Shown here: positions 9,275 to 21,604 of the stretch, piece by piece
Position numbering within the stretch: position 1 is the first letter of the stretch
Layout of the letters: each line of letters starts with the position of its first letter
Source of the DNA: Limonium bicolor
Lineage: Eukaryota > Streptophyta > Magnoliopsida > Caryophyllales > Plumbaginaceae
Assembly: GCA_023374045.1 (NCBI GenBank)
Contig: CM041776.1
Location: 473,793,375-473,857,374 of the forward strand
Reading direction: 5' to 3'
DNA: 64,000 nt
Made by a program: the position numbers and the translations under genes
Notes under the pieces: generated by a model
Told to the model about the DNA's origin: nothing
Database searches by the model: none
What the model saw: the letters and a program-made list of their open reading frames with translations, nothing else

Positions 9275-10421
9275 AAGACCGTATACTTAGAGAATCACAC
9301 TGTTCTTCGGTTTCCATCCATCCGGGAGCCTCTAAAATGTATAAAGACATGAAGAGATACTTCTGGTGGTCGGGGATGAAGACAGATGTTACCGAGTTCG
9401 TCTTGAGATGTCTCACATGCCAGAAGGTGAAATTGAGCACCGACGACCGGGCGGAATGGTACAGTCGATGCCAGTTCCGGAGTGGAAGTTCCATGATTCT
9501 CCATGGACTTCGTAGTTGGGCTTCCACCTGCTAGGGGAGGTCTCAACATGATATGGGTGGTGGTGGATCGCCTTACCAAAGTAGCCCGATTCATACCGAT
9601 GAAGGATACTTGGAAGGTGACCAAATTAGCTGAGTTATTTGAGAAAGAAATCATGAGACATCACGGGATACCAAAGACCATAGTGTCAGATAGAGATACC
9701 AGATTCCTTTCGAGGTACTGGAGAGCTACCAGAGAAGCGTTGGGTACGAACTCAAGCTGAGTACCGCGTTCCATCCTCAGACAGATGGTCAGACTGAGCG
9801 TACTATTCAGACACTCGAGGACATGTTGAGAGCATGTGCCTTAGACTTCCAGGGTAGTTGGATTGACAGACTACATCTGATCGAGTTTTCATACAACAAC
9901 AGCTATCACGCTTCGATCAAGATGGCACCTTTTCAAGCGCTGTACGGTAGACCATGTCGTACACCGCTCTACTGGGATGAGTCGAGTGAGACGGTCATTA
10001 TAGGACCAGAGTACTTAGAGCAAGTTAAGGCTGAAGTTCAGAAAATCAGGGAGAACATGAAAGCTGCTCAAGATAGGCAGAAGTCGTATGCTGATGTTCG
10101 ACGATGGGACCTGGAGTTTGCAGTGGGCGACCAGGTATTTCTGCGAGTTTCACCAATGAAGGGAAGGGCAAATTAAGCCCGAAATTTGTTGGTCCTTATG
10201 AGATTACGGAGCGGGTGGGCCCGGTTGCTTACAGGTTGAATTTACCTGCTGAGCTGGGTAAAGTGCATGATGTTTTTCTTGTTTCACAGCTAAAGAAATA
10301 CATGCACCACCCCTCCCATGTGTTAGAACCTGAGAGGTTGACTTTGGAACCAAATATGAGATCCGTGGAGACTCCTCAGAGAATCTTGGACAGTAAGACT
10401 AGGGACACTCGCCACAAGTAG
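9247..10421 (+). CDS. T1 integrase (zinc-binding, DDE core, C-terminal domain)
   Basis: Integrase inserts the cDNA into the genome. The zinc-binding part shows His codons in [12 protein letters not shown] and the pair CLTCQ (9290-9425). The catalytic core has Asp in MDFVVGLPP (9506), Asp in VSDRDTRF (9689) and Glu in [12 protein letters not shown] (9796), the DDE triad. The GPY/F-type C-terminal region ([21 protein letters not shown]) lies at about 10171-10235. The frame breaks near 9440-9500, 9745 and 10165, each by one base, with no internal stops between breaks. Confidence 0.94.
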
Positions 10422-10531
10422 TGCGACTGGTGAAGGTTCTCTGGTCTAACCAGGATGTCGAAGAGGCCACATGGGAATTAGAGGATAAGATGAGGGCGAA
10501 GTACCTTTTGTTTACTGAAGATCGTCTGTAT
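10350..10531 (+). CDS. T1 chromodomain at the polyprotein C-terminus
   Basis: The stretch [18 protein letters not shown] (10364-10417) is followed after a one-base break near 10418 by [11 protein letters not shown]...[15 protein letters not shown] (about 10425-10503). This is the chromodomain of Tekay/Del chromoviruses, thought to direct insertion to heterochromatin. Its end differs from the upstream copy at 1-53, where an intact PSLFTD stop is read; here a deletion near 10503 changes the frame. Confidence 0.85.
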
Positions 10532-10532
10532 A

Positions 10533-10564
10533 GGGTACGGGGCGTACCCCTTTTTAAGGGGGGG
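10533..10564 (+). promoter_or_regulatory. Distal hairpin and polypurine tract of T1
   Basis: Stem GGGTACG, loop GGG and stem CGTACCC (10533-10549) are followed by CTTTTT and the purine run AAGGGGGGG (10556-10564). The run resembles the true plus-strand primer 260 bp downstream. The upstream copy has the same at 66-96. Confidence 0.75.
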
Positions 10565-10793
10565 TAGAGCTTCCTCGCTTTTGAGTTAGGAAAAGATCAT
10601 GTTTGTCGTTTGTTTGGTTGTTTAAGATGTGAATTTGTGTAAGTTGCTACACTTTGGTGTTAAGTTTGAGTTATGTATAATACTTATATTGTATTTGAGA
10701 TTGACCTTTGAGTCTTGAGATGTGTGAATGTGAGTATAAGAGTGGTGTTAAGATTAAGGGAATTGAGTACCGTGAATGGTTAAGCACATATGT

Positions 10794-10825
10794 GAACTTT
10801 GAGGACAAAGTTCTTTTAAGGGGGG
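10794..10825 (+). promoter_or_regulatory. Proximal hairpin and polypurine tract of T1
   Basis: Stem GAACTTTG, loop AGGA and stem CAAAGTTC (10794-10813) are followed by TTTT and the plus-strand primer AAGGGGGG (10818-10825), then TAGAT and the LTR. The upstream copy has the same at 329-360. The polypurine call is firm because of its place at the LTR edge. Confidence 0.9.
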
Positions 10826-10830
10826 TAGAT

Positions 10831-13800
10831 TGAAATACCCCAAACTTAGATATGGTGTTTAAATGATAAACTAAGATATAAGGAGGCTAAATAATGCCAT
10901 ACAAACATTAAGAAACATTTCTAATCAAAGAAAATATAAGGAAACACCAAAAGAGCAGTTTAAGCAAAAACGTGCTCTAAGCTTGGAGAGACTTGGGTGA
11001 GTACCCAAATATTGTTCTAAGACCTTAGTAATATCCTAATGGTCATTTTAAATCAATATCAAAGAAAACCAAGCTTGAAAACAAGTTAAAACACAAAATG
11101 TGCTTTAAGGAGTCTTAAAGCACATTTTTGAAAAATTGTCTTGTAAATGAGTTTTGAATGGCTAGAGTCCATCATTATCTTTAATAAATGTGTACTATAT
11201 AGTATCACATTTGGAAGTCTATATCAATGGGAAATCAAAAATTTCACAACAATGTGCCTTGTTTTGTGAATAGTAAATTAATTAAGCTAGTTTATAACAT
11301 AAGTCAATATAAGTGAGATATTTGGTCAACAAAGACATAAGTACCCCTTGTTACTAATGGGGGCCAGTTCTTATAAGGTGAGTCACCACCTTTATGACTC
11401 ATTAAGCAAATAAAGACTTATAAAGCAAAAGTACTATTCACCTTTTAACATAAATATCACACTTTACTCACCTCTCTCCTCACCTCTTCATTCTCCATCT
11501 TCTCCACCGATTTTCTTTGCTCTCTTTCTTCTCTCTCACGTAAAACTCAACCTCCATGCTAGCTCCATCTAGTTTTGCACACATCTTGCTCATTTTAGCT
11601 CCAAAACCAAAACTAAATACATATATCTCTTAGTTAGCTCAAGCTCTTCCTTTCTATCTTTTCAAAACTTCAAGAGCTTCATTTTGGTGCCAAGTCAAAC
11701 CACCATTAGAGGAGGAAATTCAAGTTTGGAGACTCCATTGGCTTCTCCATTCTCTTAAGGTAAAGAAAGTGTAAGAAAATCTAGGTTTCCATCATTTCTT
11801 TCCTTGTCCGAAAATTTGCACTCATGGGACTCCATGTTTATGCCTTGTTCTAGCTTGTTTTCTACCCTTCAAAGGATTGAGGAGGTCCTTCTTGCTTCAT
11901 ATCCAAGCTTGTCTTGAGAAACCAAGGTAAAACAATCACCTTAATACCTTAAAGCACATTTTTAACCTAGGGTTTGTTCCTTAGGGTTAATGTATTATCT
12001 AGTACTCATTGGAGTCATTGGATATTGGTTAGAACATTGGAAAGGAGATATATATTGGTGACCGAGATTGGGCAAGAAAGATCTAAGGAGAAAAGCTTGT
12101 GAAGCTTGTGAGAGAACAAGGTAAATTACTTACCTTAAGGTGTTTTATTGTTTAAGGGAATGGGATTTAGAGATGTGATGAGTTTAGTGTAGAGTTATAT
12201 TAGAAAAGGGCTATATATAACCTAGGAGAAACAATGACTATACTTGAGAACTTGTGACTAAGGAGCCAATGAGAAAAGAGATAGTCAAACAATGTTGAAA
12301 TGAATTACAAGAAGCATTTTATTTCAATGGGAGCCTTGTTGTGTGTATTCGCAGGTTAAAGGCAAATATATGTGGAAATTCAGTGGTTAAGATTATTGTA
12401 ATTTAAGGGCCTAAGTGCCAAGCATTTTAAGTTTAAGCACTATATGATGATGTGGTGTAGTTTTGGTGTAAATTGTGTGTTAAGGTGTTGTGATGAGAAT
12501 TTGGGTGATGTTGGTTGTTTGATGGAGAAAAACCAAGTGTTAGGATGTGCTATGTACTAGAGAACCCATGGCAAAAATTTAAAGGAGTACTTAAGTGTTT
12601 AAGATGTTCTAAGGGGGATTTAATGACTAAGGAAGTACTAGGAAGTTTTAGAGGTTGTCTTGATGAAAAAGGGGTGAGATAAAGTGTTTTCATGAGTTAA
12701 AATGACTTAGGCATTACTGTGAAGGATTTAGGAATCAAGAGAATGTATTTGAGTATTTAGGACTTAGGCAAATGTTGGTAAACAACTAGGAAGGAAATAA
12801 TGTGGATGGATGGAAGTTTAAGCTTGTGAAGGAACTTTAAGTAAATGCATAAAAGAGTTTTAGATGGTGAAAGATGCTTGGGAGATGATGTTAAAGTGGT
12901 GGGGAAAGCATTGGCATAGTGGTTATACTAGGTATGAACCACCACCTAGAAACCTAGTGAAAAACATTACAAGTGTTGGCATTGTTACAAGGAAAATACA
13001 TAATGACTAAGGTGGATCTTGGTGAAATTAATGTGTTTAGTGGAAGGCTTAAGGTGTATTTGAGGTGCCCAAATGAGGTTATAACATGCTAGGATATATG
13101 AGGTGAAGTTTGGAGTTGAATGGGAATTTAGAAACAAGGTTCAGGAGCCGACCGGACCTGCAAGGTCGGTCGAGCTCAAATTACACTACCGGAAATGGTC
13201 TCTGGAACCGACCGAACTTGAGGACCAGACTTACAAGTTCGGTCGGGCTTATTTTGTGAAGGAAATAAGTCTCTGGAATCGACCGAACATGGGACCGGAC
13301 TTGGCAAGTTCGGCCGAGCTTAAATTTCCCACGGGGGAAACTCTCGGGAATGGACCGACCTTGGGACCGGACTTGCAAGGTCGGTCGGGGTAGAATTTTC
13401 AAACGATAATGTGTTCTGGAATGGACCGACCTTGGGTAAGGTCGGTCGGAAGTTCGGTCGAGCCTAAAATAAAAAAAAAGAAATTTTGAATTCTAAGAAT
13501 GGTAATAGGTAATAAGGTATACCTTTGGTAGGGTGGTAATGATTAGGACCCTAAGAACTTAAGGGATTAAGTTAAGTTAAGTATAAATTTTAATGTTTAA
13601 AGTTAAGTTTGTAAGCTAAGTGGCAAAGACTTGAGAAGTTATTGAATGGGAATCTTTAGGGACTAAGTGAGTTAAGTAAGGTGCAAATAACTAATGACCT
13701 AAAAATGAACCGATGTTTTAGGTTGTGAATTGGGACCCCGGAGAAGATAAAACAAACGACGATCGACGGTGAACGGTACAGTCTTTCTTGTGACCTGCTT

Positions 13801-14980
13801 GCTAACGAGGTGTCCCTCGGCTTGTGTGCTATCTGTTTGATTGCTATGACCAAGACAAGATAAAGCATGCAACCGGTTATACTTAGTCTCGTTGTGATTG
13901 TGTTTATTTTACACTAACCCACGGGACTTGATAACGCTGCTAACTAAGTTTAGTACTCACTGAGTTAAGGATAAGAAATAAGTATTGGCGATTGTTGGTT
14001 TTTACCCGTTAAGGTTTAACTAACACTTGATAAATAAGGCTTTCACTAACCATAACTTGGGGTGGGAGTGAGGAATCCGGAATGGTACCGGCACATGTGT
14101 ATTGGGGGAGGTCGGTATCTGAATCAGATCCGACTTCCAAATAAGACTTGTCATTGACTCGTCGCCTAGGGTCAACAAACCGACCCGACCACCCGGGCTA
14201 CTGTTTGAGGTGGGAGGCACATTAAGGATGGCGTGGGGGGATCAAGCCTACATCCCCAACAAATTAAGAAAGGTAACTTATCGTCGGATAGTGCACTGCT
14301 ACCGGCTAGGGTTAACCAAGCCCTACAAAGATAAGCGACCAATTAAGGGCTAACCAATCTAATAGTGGAGCGGTTGGCAATTGTAAGGTTAAGGAGATTG
14401 TGGATCTAAGGAGTTAAGAACTAACTCACTTATTAAGGGAACGCCTGAGTCGTTCATTTGCTAATGAGCTATTTATGTTCATTGTGGTTGATGGTTTGTT
14501 GTGCTTCATATTATGCCTATTATGCTTATGATGCTTATCATGCTAATCAACTTCCATGCTATCGACAATTAGTCGTCGTAGCCCCGTTAGCTTGGGGGCC
14601 ATGGGAGGGTCGTACCAGCATTCGTGCTGACCCCCTTTGGGGGCTGTTTTTACACTTGCAGGTAAGCGGCCGATGAAGTCACACCACGAGAGTAGGAGCG
14701 GGTAGCTCTAGGTGGGACTTTATTTTGAGTACGGGTAGCGCCTGTGCACCCGTCAGTTAGTAGTTGAACCTGAGCTTGTGAAATATTGTATGGTTTTGGA
14801 GAATACTTTAAACTCGGTTGGTGTATACATTGTGGATATGTGATTGTAAGTATTTAAGTAATGGTATTTCTTGTTGGTTAGACCGTAGCAAGGTCCTGGT
14901 GATAGTTATTCCCGCTGCGACGTTTAGATATTAATTGTTAAGAAGCGATGAACACGACTGGCTTAAGATGGGGTGTTACA
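10831..14980 (+). repeat. T1 3' LTR
   Basis: It matches 366-4520 end to end, begins TGAAATACCCC after the polypurine tract and ends GGGGTGTTACA. It is followed by CTTAC (14981-14985), the candidate target duplication, and then by B/D-family LTR sequence. Differences from the 5' LTR are mostly one-base indels plus a few short gaps, for example at 11165-11195 and 13145-13160. Confidence 0.95.
13148..13464 (+). repeat. Hairpin minisatellite in the T1 3' LTR
   Basis: This is the counterpart of 2681-3007 with the same GACCGA...TCGGTC hairpins. The first unit has lost about 14 bp and another has GGCCGAGC in place of GGTCGAGC, so the array differs slightly between the two LTRs of one element. Confidence 0.9.
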
Positions 14981-17900
14981 CTTACCACTTATTCAAGTTC
15001 TCTTTCAAATTCCAAAGGTAAACATCAAATTTTAGTGTTTCAAGACACTTATGTAAACCTAGGGTTTAATTATGAGTTTGAGTATTAAACTTAATGCCAT
15101 TACCCTTATATGTGTATTGTTAGAAGGTTCACAAGTGATAAAAGTTCCTTGCCGATTTTCAATCAAGAATGAACAAGAGAAAACAAGTGAGAAAGCTTTA
15201 AAAACAAAGAGGTAAATGATCTCTCTTAATGTAGTTTTATGTACTAGGAAATTGAGCTATATTTGCTTAATAATTAACCAAGAGAGCCAATGGGAAATGA
15301 GCTAGAAAACTATCCACTAGGTGGACTAAAAAGACATGGGAGCATTGTTGTGTGTATTCGCAGGTTGAAGGCATTTAAATGTGGAGATTCAGTGTTTAAG
15401 TTTAATGCAATTTAAGGGCCTAAGAGCATGTATTTAAGGGCCTAAGTGCCAAGCAATTTAAGTTTATGCACTATATTGTGATGTAGTGTAGTTTAAAGGT
15501 TTAGTTGGGTGGTAAAGAACATCTCTTGTGAAGGTGAATGTGTTGATGGATGTTAAAGGATGAAAAACCATATGTTTGTGTATAAGAATGTGTATTAAGA
15601 GATTGAATGTTCTTGATTGTCTAAAGGTGAAAACGATGTGTTTTGGTGTAAGGTGATACAAGAGAAGCTATGGCAAAATTTAGTTGATAAACAAAAGAGT
15701 TTATGTGTTGTAATGAGATTTTATGACCCAGAAGGAACTAGGAATTGTTAAGTGTTAAGATGGTGAAAAAAAGTGAATTAAGGTGTTCTTAAGTGTTAAG
15801 ATGTGTTGGGCATAGTCTTGGAGATTTAGAGAACTAATGGATAAATTTTGGATACACCCAGGTCATAGTGGAGATGTGGTAAAGTCTTGTGCAAAGTTTG
15901 GTAAACAATGGAAGTGTAATGCCTTGTGAAGGTTTAATGAGGAACTTGTGGGAAAGACTTGAGGAGTGTGTGTAAAGGGGATGAGTGTGATACAAAATGA
16001 TGCTATAGGAGTGGTTATCTTGTGGTCGAAGAACACTTTGGTTAGTGGAAGTTTTAAGCAAAAACTACAAGTTACAAGTGTAAGTAAAATGTTCTAAGTG
16101 TTAAGGATTTAGTAAAAGTTTGAGTAAAACTTTAAGGAGTTTTTGGGATGATTATAGAGGGTTTTAGTGTGCCAAAAAGATGTTAAAACATGTGGGAAAA
16201 CATGTGTAATGCATAGGAAAAGATTGGTGTGAATTTGGAGTTCGAAATGAGGAGAAAAACGGTTTTTAAAATGGGGTCTGTTCTGGACCGCCCCTAGGGA
16301 CCGCTCTGTGGGGAGGTCCAGTGCAGAGAAGTGAAAAACAAAACGTGTAGCTTCTGTTGTGGACCGCTCCTGGGACCGCCCCAGAGGGGCGGTCCAGACC
16401 AGAGATGAAGGAAAATTTGTTTAAGGCTCCTAATGATGGGGGATTGAATGGTAATGGTTTTAGATGATGTTTAGGCCTTGTTTGGTGACATATAAAGGCC
16501 TTAAAATGTGTAAATAAGAGTTAGGTTTGATGTGAGAGTTGTGAACTTAAGATCACAAGAGTAACTAAATATAACGGGATGACGGGGTTAACTATGGACA
16601 CATTAGACGCTAAACAAGCATGTTACTCCAATGTTAATGAAAGTAATTGTGATGTTACCAGTTGTACGGGATTGTTCGAGGAAACTAGGAGGACCACAAT
16701 ATAGTGGACCGTGGTGAAAGGTATGGTTTTCTTGCAACCTGTGTCCTACGGATTACATCGGCTTGTATGCCAATGTGTTTTTCTGTATTTGCACGTTGTA
16801 AGATAAACATGTAATGAGTTTATAGTAATTCATTTATGTGGCGTGTTCAATTCCGATACCATTTAACCTCGAAAGTGTTAAACCTTAGCTAACTGAGTCT
16901 AGGATCACATGAGAGATCGGTATTCGGATTTAATGACCCGAACCATGGGACGTTCTAACCACGGCTATGCGTGAGTTAATTATGTGATGTTTGTGTGTGA
17001 ATGTATGGACCTCCCTTGTGTGTTTAACCCAGTTGAAATACCTTTTGGTGTGTGGATGTGATAGATTCCATAGTGGGGCTCTAACTATTTATCTACAAGT
17101 AAATATGTACTAACGGGGGTGAGGAATCCGGTTGTTCCAGTCGCGCAATGTTTGGGAGTGGGTATCCTTCTTAGCTTTACCCTCCTCTCTGTTATGGTTG
17201 TTTCCTCCACGGGTTACGATCTCCCATTAGCTTACTCCAAAGCTTTGCTATTCTGACTTATGATCGGTCTAGGGGGAACATGTGTTTGTGTGGTGTGTTT
17301 GGGTCACTAAATCCGATCCATCTTTAAGTTAAGTTACTCGTCCGACTATTAGGACGGTAACGAGTGTTGTGTAATGAGCTTATCATGAGTTGGCGACATT
17401 CTCTAGGCTCTACAGTGAACTAATTATGTTTGGGGTCAGTTCCTTAAGAGAACCGTACCCGTTGTGTTATGTGTTATTGTGGTGCCGTAATTCTTATAGC
17501 GGTGTGATGTTAAAATGTGGAGTATGTGGATCATGGATATGAATCCCAGTTTATGATAAGAGGCGTTTAAGGATAACCTGATTAATGGGTAAGTATCGTC
17601 TATTAAGGAAGTAGCTCCATTAGAGGAGAAACACTCTAGGGTTAATGAACACAATGAGTGTCTTGTCAAGTATGGATGTGTTATTTGTTTGTTGAGCCCA
17701 TTGTGGTGGAATGTTATGTGTTGTGTGTCAATAGTTTACATGCATGATTCAAATATAATCAACCGCATGCTAAGAGGACAATTAGTTGTGCGTGGCCCAG
17801 TAGCATTGCGGGCTGCGGGATTACCATACCAGCAAAGGTGCTGAGCCCTTGGGGGCCACCCTTTCTTCCAATTCTATTTCAGGTACAAGGAGCTGGAAGC

Positions 17901-18238
17901 CGTTCGAGAGTAGGAGGGGTAGTCGTTTGTACATGGGTAGCCATTTAAATTGTGTATGTATTGTAGGTGTAGTAAGACCGAAATTGTTATCGGAATCAGT
18001 TTGTAAATATCGGTACATTGGGAGGCTTATGTATGTTGGTTGTTGTTAATGGAAGGTATAGTAATGTACAGTTGCTCGGGAATCTAGTCCATCAGACCGA
18101 TACAATGTATATGTAATAGCCTTGTTAGCCACGTGGGTGGTTAACCGCGTGTAACACCAACGAGTTAAGTAATGTGATGAAGTATGTTTTCCGCTGCAGT
18201 TAGTTGATAAGTGTGTTGTTGTTGGATGGGGTGTTACA
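14981..18238 (+). mobile_element. D: remainder of a B/D-family LTR, split by T1
   Basis: The last 1.2 kb is about 90 to 95 percent like the reverse complement of the B LTR (26150-28092), including the end GGATGGGGTGTTACA at 18238. Position 14981 corresponds to about 56650 in B, so some 1.2 kb of the LTR start lies left of T1, outside the window. No primer site follows 18238, so it is a 3' LTR, a solo LTR or a truncated piece. It carries the acceptor-like block at 15351-15370 and CAG|GTAC at 17880-17886. No coding region is seen. Confidence 0.8.
16284..16404 (+). repeat. Hairpin minisatellite in the D LTR
   Basis: Two hairpins are formed by GGACCGCCCCT...GGAGGTCC and GGACCGCTCC...GGGGCGGTCC. 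They occupy the same relative place as the arrays of the other LTR families but have a GC-rich stem unlike that of B, the same family. Confidence 0.75.
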
Positions 18239-19348
18239 GTCTGCTTGTGTGAATTAATATGCATGAATTGTGTATTAATGCTGCTTTATTATTATTACTG
18301 TTGTGCGATAACAGTACTGTTCGTATATATGAACATATTATAAAGCGAACTAGCGGCAATGATGCTATCTTATATGTGTAATATAAGGAACGTAAGAAAA
18401 ACGTTGTAGCATTAGGATAATAAGACATATATATAGAGAGAGAGACTTATATACGGAGCATTGGCCTTTTTAAGTTTTAACGCCGCTCTCGTATCTAACA
18501 CTGGATCCCGAGTCGATGTACTTAGGATTGGACTAACGACCTTAGTCTGCTGTGTTAGGAAAATGGTAATGCGATGCGATGGTATAGATGAATAAACCAA
18601 GAGGATGGGCTCTTGGTGTGAGTTGTGATCAACTAACGATACTAGGATGCTGTGTAAGTATCTGTAAGTATCAAGGGAAATTCCAACGGACTACAGTTGG
18701 TTCGTCGGTCGGAGAGTCTACCGCTAGAGTGGCTACTGCCGTGGGTGACCCGCCATGAGATATGGGTAACTTAGAGACACGTCGTTTTAGCGAGACGTTG
18801 TCATTAGATATGACTGAACAATTACGAACAACTATATTAGCTCGTACATTAGGCGAACATTATTTGGGCTTGTATGCCAAAGACGGGAATCTATACTTGT
18901 TCATAATCCTCGTTGTTTCACCTGGTTGTTCATTAGTTATGCTATGTGGTTATGTGTGGTATGAGAATTATTGTGGTTTGGATGAATTGAGTCGCTGTAC
19001 TCGTATATGAATTGTTGTCGATTGGTTGAATTGAGTCGCTGTACTCGTATGTGTGTTTGTGGATTGGTTGAGTTGAGTCGCTGTACTCGTGTGTGAATTA
19101 TTGTGTATTTGGTCGAGCTGAGTCGCTGTACTCGAATGTGAATAATTATGTGCTTGGTTGAGTGGAGTCTTTGTACTCATATATGTGTTGTGACGCGTTT
19201 CAGTTGGTTTATTGTGGTGTGATATGTGAAGCCGGGGGCTTGTTTGTTATTTGAGTTTGTTGCAATATTATGATTTCTTTACAGTTTTATATTAAACGAC
19301 ATGCATGAAAATGAACTGCATGCTCTCGACCAATTAACGGTGGCTCTA
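18239..19348 (+). mobile_element. E: A-like LTR fragment
   Basis: This 1.1-kb stretch has no convincing ORF. Its right end (ATGCATG...CTGCATGCTCTCGACC near 19300-19332) resembles the reverse complement of the A LTR near 19855-19900, so it is probably a plus-strand fragment of an A-like LTR cut off by the A LTR. Most of it, 18239-18960, I could not match to anything else in the window. Confidence 0.4.
18972..19182 (+). repeat. Tandem repeat with GAGTCGCTGTACTCG core
   Basis: Four to five units of about 55 to 60 bp each contain TTGAGTCGCTGTACTCG, in which GAGT and ACTC can pair. The last unit is degenerate (GAGTCTTTGTACTC). Confidence 0.8.
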
Positions 19349-21319
19349 TGTAACACCCCTACCGGTAATCCAGTCATTATCCCCTAATCCGTCTCAATTA
19401 CCAAAACTCAAGCAGCGGAATTCCAATACAACCGGGGGTGATACAATGTCGTTAGTCACCCACGTGACTAACTAGGCCAAACCAAATTCAATACAACCAA
19501 CCAAATTACGATATCGGTCTGATGACTTGAATATACCGAGTACTCTATATCAAACCTTGCATTACATTCCTTAACCAAATCAAATACAAATACAACTTCA
19601 ATTCGATTCTATACCGAGTTTACTACAATTCCCAAACTTGCCATTATCATATCGATCTTACAATTCCACAATACAACAAATACAATCCTTAAACAACTAC
19701 CCATGCTTAATGACAACCCCGTCCTACTCTCGAACGGTGGTCAGCTTCCATGTACCTGGAAAATAAAAACGGTGCCCCTAGGGGCTCAGCAAAATTGCTG
19801 CATATGAAATTCGCATACCCCGCGTGCTAACGGGGGTACGCCGACTACTTTGGTCGAGAACATGCGATTCATTTTAATTCAATCAACATGCAGACAACAT
19901 ACATTATATATGTACACTAAAACAAATACTCGACATTCAACCAAGGAATACAATCACGCTAACACAATAAGTTTGTTAGTTAGTATTACATAATCTTAGG
20001 CCTTGAGGGTTTCTACCTCACTATGTCTTACTAAATTACTCATTGTCTCACCCACTCTCTTGGGTACTCTTACTCAAACTCTCTTACTCTCAACCTCAAG
20101 CAAATCTACATTACTCAACTCAATTCTCCACTCAAACTCAATTTCTCAAGTCTCTAAAGTTTCAACTCAATTCTCAATACTCAAATTCTCAAATCAAATA
20201 CTCAAAGGCATCTTTTAAGTCATTGCCCATGACCTCCGGGCAGAGTCATACACAAGACTCACCACCGGGCTTACAAATACAAATGGAGCTATACACTTAG
20301 CTCTTCAAATTCTCAAATGTCCGGTTCTCTACCGGACTACTCAAATTCCCAAAACTCCTCTCTCGGAGTTATCATACAATCTCATGGATTAGCCTAGAAG
20401 TATCTCTCTCGATATCCTCTATTAGCTTAGGGAAATTCCAATGTCTAGTATTCTCATATTTAAGGTTTTATCCAACTTATCGAATACTCTCATGTTCCGG
20501 ACATTGTTTATATTAGTCGGATCCTCTCATTATGGGCCAACTATCTTTCTAAGGGGTTTGGTGATCCCTTACCATTCTTTGCTTCTCTCAAGGTTCACAT
20601 CTTGAACAATCATCAATCCTCTAAATAGAGGTTACTTATATACTTCCACTATTAATTGTTTTGTGGATTAAATCAATTCGGTTCTCTAACCGTTATCGGG
20701 AGTTTACGAATCCCATACGCTCTCTCACATTCTAGTGAGTTCATAGGTTTGTGTTATCGTTTCTTAGTTCGATAGTTTTAGTGCGTCACCACGTTTTTGT
20801 TAATTCACAACTTGACTCTTTCTTCGAGTCTCTAATCAAACAAGACTCAACTATGAGTCAAACTATTATATAAAATCAACATTCAAGCAATTCATCCACA
20901 ATCACACATTTCATGAATTATACAAACTTCAATCTCAAAATACAGTTCAACAAAGAACACTACATTGCAAGCACAAGCAAGTGCAATCAATCTGATTCGT
21001 GCATTTATCTTGTTTAGGCGATCACACAAAGCATAAACACATAACACATTCACAAACATACAACACTCATAAGCATAGCAATACTAATTGCATAGCATCA
21101 ACAACATACATAACATAATAGGAACGAATCCCTTGAGGAAAATGAACCAAACACCAGTTAGTCCAACTTGGTAAGCCTAGAGAGTGACTTCAGTCTCATG
21201 TTAAGCTTGTTACACAATAACTTATTTGGGTGTGTTGGTCTAAATATAGAACCGATCACACCGTCACACCATAATTTTATTTATATGTGTCGGGTATAGT
21301 GACTCAATCACACCTTATA

Positions 21320-21604
21320 CATAATCCCCCTAACCCGAACAATAGTCAAGTAGGAAAGCCATTTATCTTAGGCTTATGGGTGATTGTAATCTAAGTAGGA
21401 AAAATAATCAATAACAGAGTGGGAGTCAAAGCGAATATAGACATCAACTCCCAAACAAACTTTACCATAATCCCCCCTAGCCCGAACAATAGTCAATTAG
21501 GAAAGCCTTTTATTAGGCTTGTGGGAGATTGAATTCCAAGAAGGAAAACAACCATACATGATAGAGAGTAGAATCTATTATGGATATCAACTCCCGTACA
21601 TACG
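21320..21604 (-). repeat. Two-copy tandem duplication in the A LTR
   Basis: About 145 bp beginning CATAATCCCCCTAACCCGAAC is repeated at about 21466. Each copy ends in ATCAACTCCC and a few more bases. The corresponding part of the B LTR (27118-27240) is single. Confidence 0.8.

Larger units (their letters stand above)
366..14980 (+). mobile_element. T1: complete Ty3/gypsy chromovirus (Tekay/Del-like) carrying an AlkB domain
   Basis: T1 has two near-identical LTRs (4155 and 4150 bp), a tRNA-Met-type primer site, and Gag, an AlkB-like dioxygenase domain, protease, RT, RNase H, integrase and chromodomain in that order, then two polypurine tracts. The order after protease and the C-terminal chromodomain mark a chromovirus; the long LTRs and Gag style fit Tekay/Del. 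The base after the 3' LTR starts CTTAC (14981-14985), the candidate target duplication, but the matching left copy lies outside the window because another T1 internal region precedes the first LTR. T1 sits inside a B/D-family LTR. Its ORFs carry many one-base frameshifts, so this copy as written is not coding-competent. Confidence 0.93.
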
